13,896 nt of DNA from Chloroflexia bacterium (GTDB lineage: Bacteria > Chloroflexota > Chloroflexia > QHBQ01 > JADMIH01). Made by a program: the position numbers and the translations under genes. Of this stretch, positions 13,175 to 13,896 are shown one piece after another (the stretch's first letter is position 1; every line of letters begins with the position of its first letter). The notes beneath the pieces were generated by a model that had not been told where the DNA came from, ran no database searches, and was given only the letters and a program-made list of their open reading frames with translations. Location: assembly GCA_025927935.1 (NCBI GenBank), contig JAICKM010000097.1, forward strand, positions 1 through 13,896. Direction: 5' to 3'.

Positions 13175-13247
13175 GGAGGCGTGAAGGGCGCGAAGAACAA
13201 GACTAATATAAATCATCTTCGCGTTCTTAGTTCCTTCGCGGTGAAAT
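13175..13247. repeat. Dispersed palindromic repeat (GGCGCGAAGAAC / TTCGCGTTCTT type)
   Basis: The left arm, ggcgtgaagggcgcgaagaa, is imperfectly complementary to the right arm, ttcgcgttcttagttccttc followed by gcggtgaa. Translated on the minus strand it gives FHREGTKNAKM and LVLRALHASE, peptides I recall from spurious ORFs over a repeat common in environmental bacteria. It occupies the spacer between the divergent deacetylase and hydrolase genes and is noticeably more AT-rich in its centre (actaatataaatcat). No gene is visible in this spacer. Confidence 0.65.
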
Positions 13248-13272
13248 CCCGAACGGCTGATGGATGGGCCGG

Positions 13273-13301
13273 TTGCAATTGCTGAGGTTGCATAGTAGAA
13301 T
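13273..13301 (+). promoter_or_regulatory. Sigma70-type promoter of the alpha/beta hydrolase gene
   Basis: TTGCAA (13273-13278) and TAGAAT (13296-13301) are separated by 17 nt and lie about 60 nt upstream of the ATG. Hexamers match consensus at 4/6 and 5/6. Confidence 0.6.
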
Positions 13302-13359
13302 TGCGCGCAAACACATCCCACCGCGACATACGGCATATATGGGTCCGCAGGAGGGCATT

Positions 13360-13896
13360 ATGACCGCACCGGCGCACGGGGAAACCGGCCCCGGCCACTA
13401 TATTCGGGCCAATGACCTGGACATCTACTACGAAGAGCAGGGTCAGGGCCGGCCGCTGCTCTTGATCCATGGGGGTGTCCTCACCGGCGACTCGTGGCAG
13501 CCGTATCTTGCAGCCTTTGCTGCCCACTACCGCGTAATTATGCCGGACAGCCGCGGGCATGGCCGCACCGCCAATCCCACGGGCCACATGAGCTACCGGC
13601 TACTGGCCGATGATATGGTGGCGCTGGCGCGGGCGCTGGATCTTCAGCAGCCGCTGATCTGCGGCTATAGCGACGGCGGCCAGGTGGCGCTGGAGATCGG
13701 TATGCGCTATCCCGACCTGCCCCACGCGCTTGTCATCGGCGGCGCCTACGGCGAGCTTACCGAGGCGTCGCGCATGTGGGTGCGCTCCATGCTCGGCGAT
13801 GCACAGTCGCCCGACGTGGATACCGCGCGGTTCGAGCGTGACAACCCCGGCTTCGCAGCCCTACTCCAGCAGCTTCATGGCCCTGACGGTTGGCGG
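13360..13896 (+). CDS. Alpha/beta hydrolase, C-terminus cut by window edge
   Basis: 179 codons are present to the last base with no stop. After a short polar N-terminus, ANDLDIYYEEQGQGRPLLLIHGG (about 17-39) gives the first strands and the HGG oxyanion-hole motif. YRVIMPDSRGHGRT (about 59-72) is the conserved D-RGHG turn, and ICGYSDGGQVALEIGMRYPDL (100-120) is the nucleophile elbow with Ser104 in GYSDGG. The catalytic Asp and His should lie beyond the edge. The family covers esterases, haloperoxidase-like enzymes, lactonases and C-C hydrolases; substrate specificity resides in the missing cap and C-terminal parts. AGGAGG at 13349-13354 is 5 nt from the ATG, and it has its own promoter. The protein is cytoplasmic, with no signal peptide. 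Confidence 0.92.
   Translation, partial: MTAPAHGETGPGHYIRANDLDIYYEEQGQGRPLLLIHGGVLTGDSWQPYLAAFAAHYRVIMPDSRGHGRTANPTGHMSYRLLADDMVALARALDLQQPLICGYSDGGQVALEIGMRYPDLPHALVIGGAYGELTEASRMWVRSMLGDAQSPDVDTARFERDNPGFAALLQQLHGPDGWR

Noticed and set aside
1..13896. CRISPR array, insertion sequence, prophage or defence island
   Set aside because: No regularly spaced direct repeats, no transposase or integrase, and no nuclease or helicase set; the repeats seen are isolated palindromes.

Overview
The window looks like ordinary chromosome of a high-GC bacterium, most likely a member of the Chloroflexota. The main clues are a secreted protein with the YW..GGL / GYPLSEEF / VQYFERAVFE module that I associate with exported Chloroflexota proteins, a luciferase-like (LLM) oxidoreductase next to a WYL regulator, strong Shine-Dalgarno sites with occasional GTG/TTG starts, and intergenic palindromic repeats. 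This placement is an inference from recalled family distributions, not from a search. I see no phage, IS element, CRISPR array, rRNA or tRNA.

Layout. (1) 1-921, minus: the 5' 307 codons of an aminoglycoside-phosphotransferase-like kinase that leaves the left edge. It diverges, across an AT-rich promoter patch at about 1014-1030, from a plus-strand pair: an EamA/DMT exporter (1077-2036) and an alkaline-phosphatase-superfamily phosphodiesterase (2138-3415), separated by a REP-like palindrome. (2) 3416-3616: three hairpins in a non-coding spacer. (3) Minus-strand run of singly promoted genes: secreted NTF2-like protein (3617-4444), zinc-ribbon protein (4698-5084), TMEM175-type K+ channel (5212-5868), ABC exporter half-transporter (6043-7962), WYL transcription factor (8159-9169). 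(4) The WYL gene is divergent from an LLM flavin oxidoreductase (9308-10147). Between them two extended -10 promoters flank an imperfect inverted repeat, a good candidate operator. (5) 10187-11239 minus: unrecognised 350-residue protein with two similar helix-GW segments. (6) 11522-11893 plus: small protein resembling the phage ABA-sandwich family. (7) 11894-12248: terminators and a possible 18-codon gene with its own ribosome site and terminator. (8) 12249-13076 minus: PIG-L/LmbE deacetylase, then a translated-repeat palindrome and the start of an alpha/beta hydrolase (13360 to the right edge).

Most genes have their own promoter and ribosome site, so the window reads as a series of single-gene housekeeping and accessory units rather than one pathway. 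The only clear regulatory partnership is WYL regulator plus LLM oxidoreductase. I did not find a convincing new multi-gene system. The items most worth checking are the WYL/LLM operator, the micro-ORF at 12072-12128, the degenerate N-terminal domain on the kinase, and the palindrome family with a shared GTAG flank but different arms.
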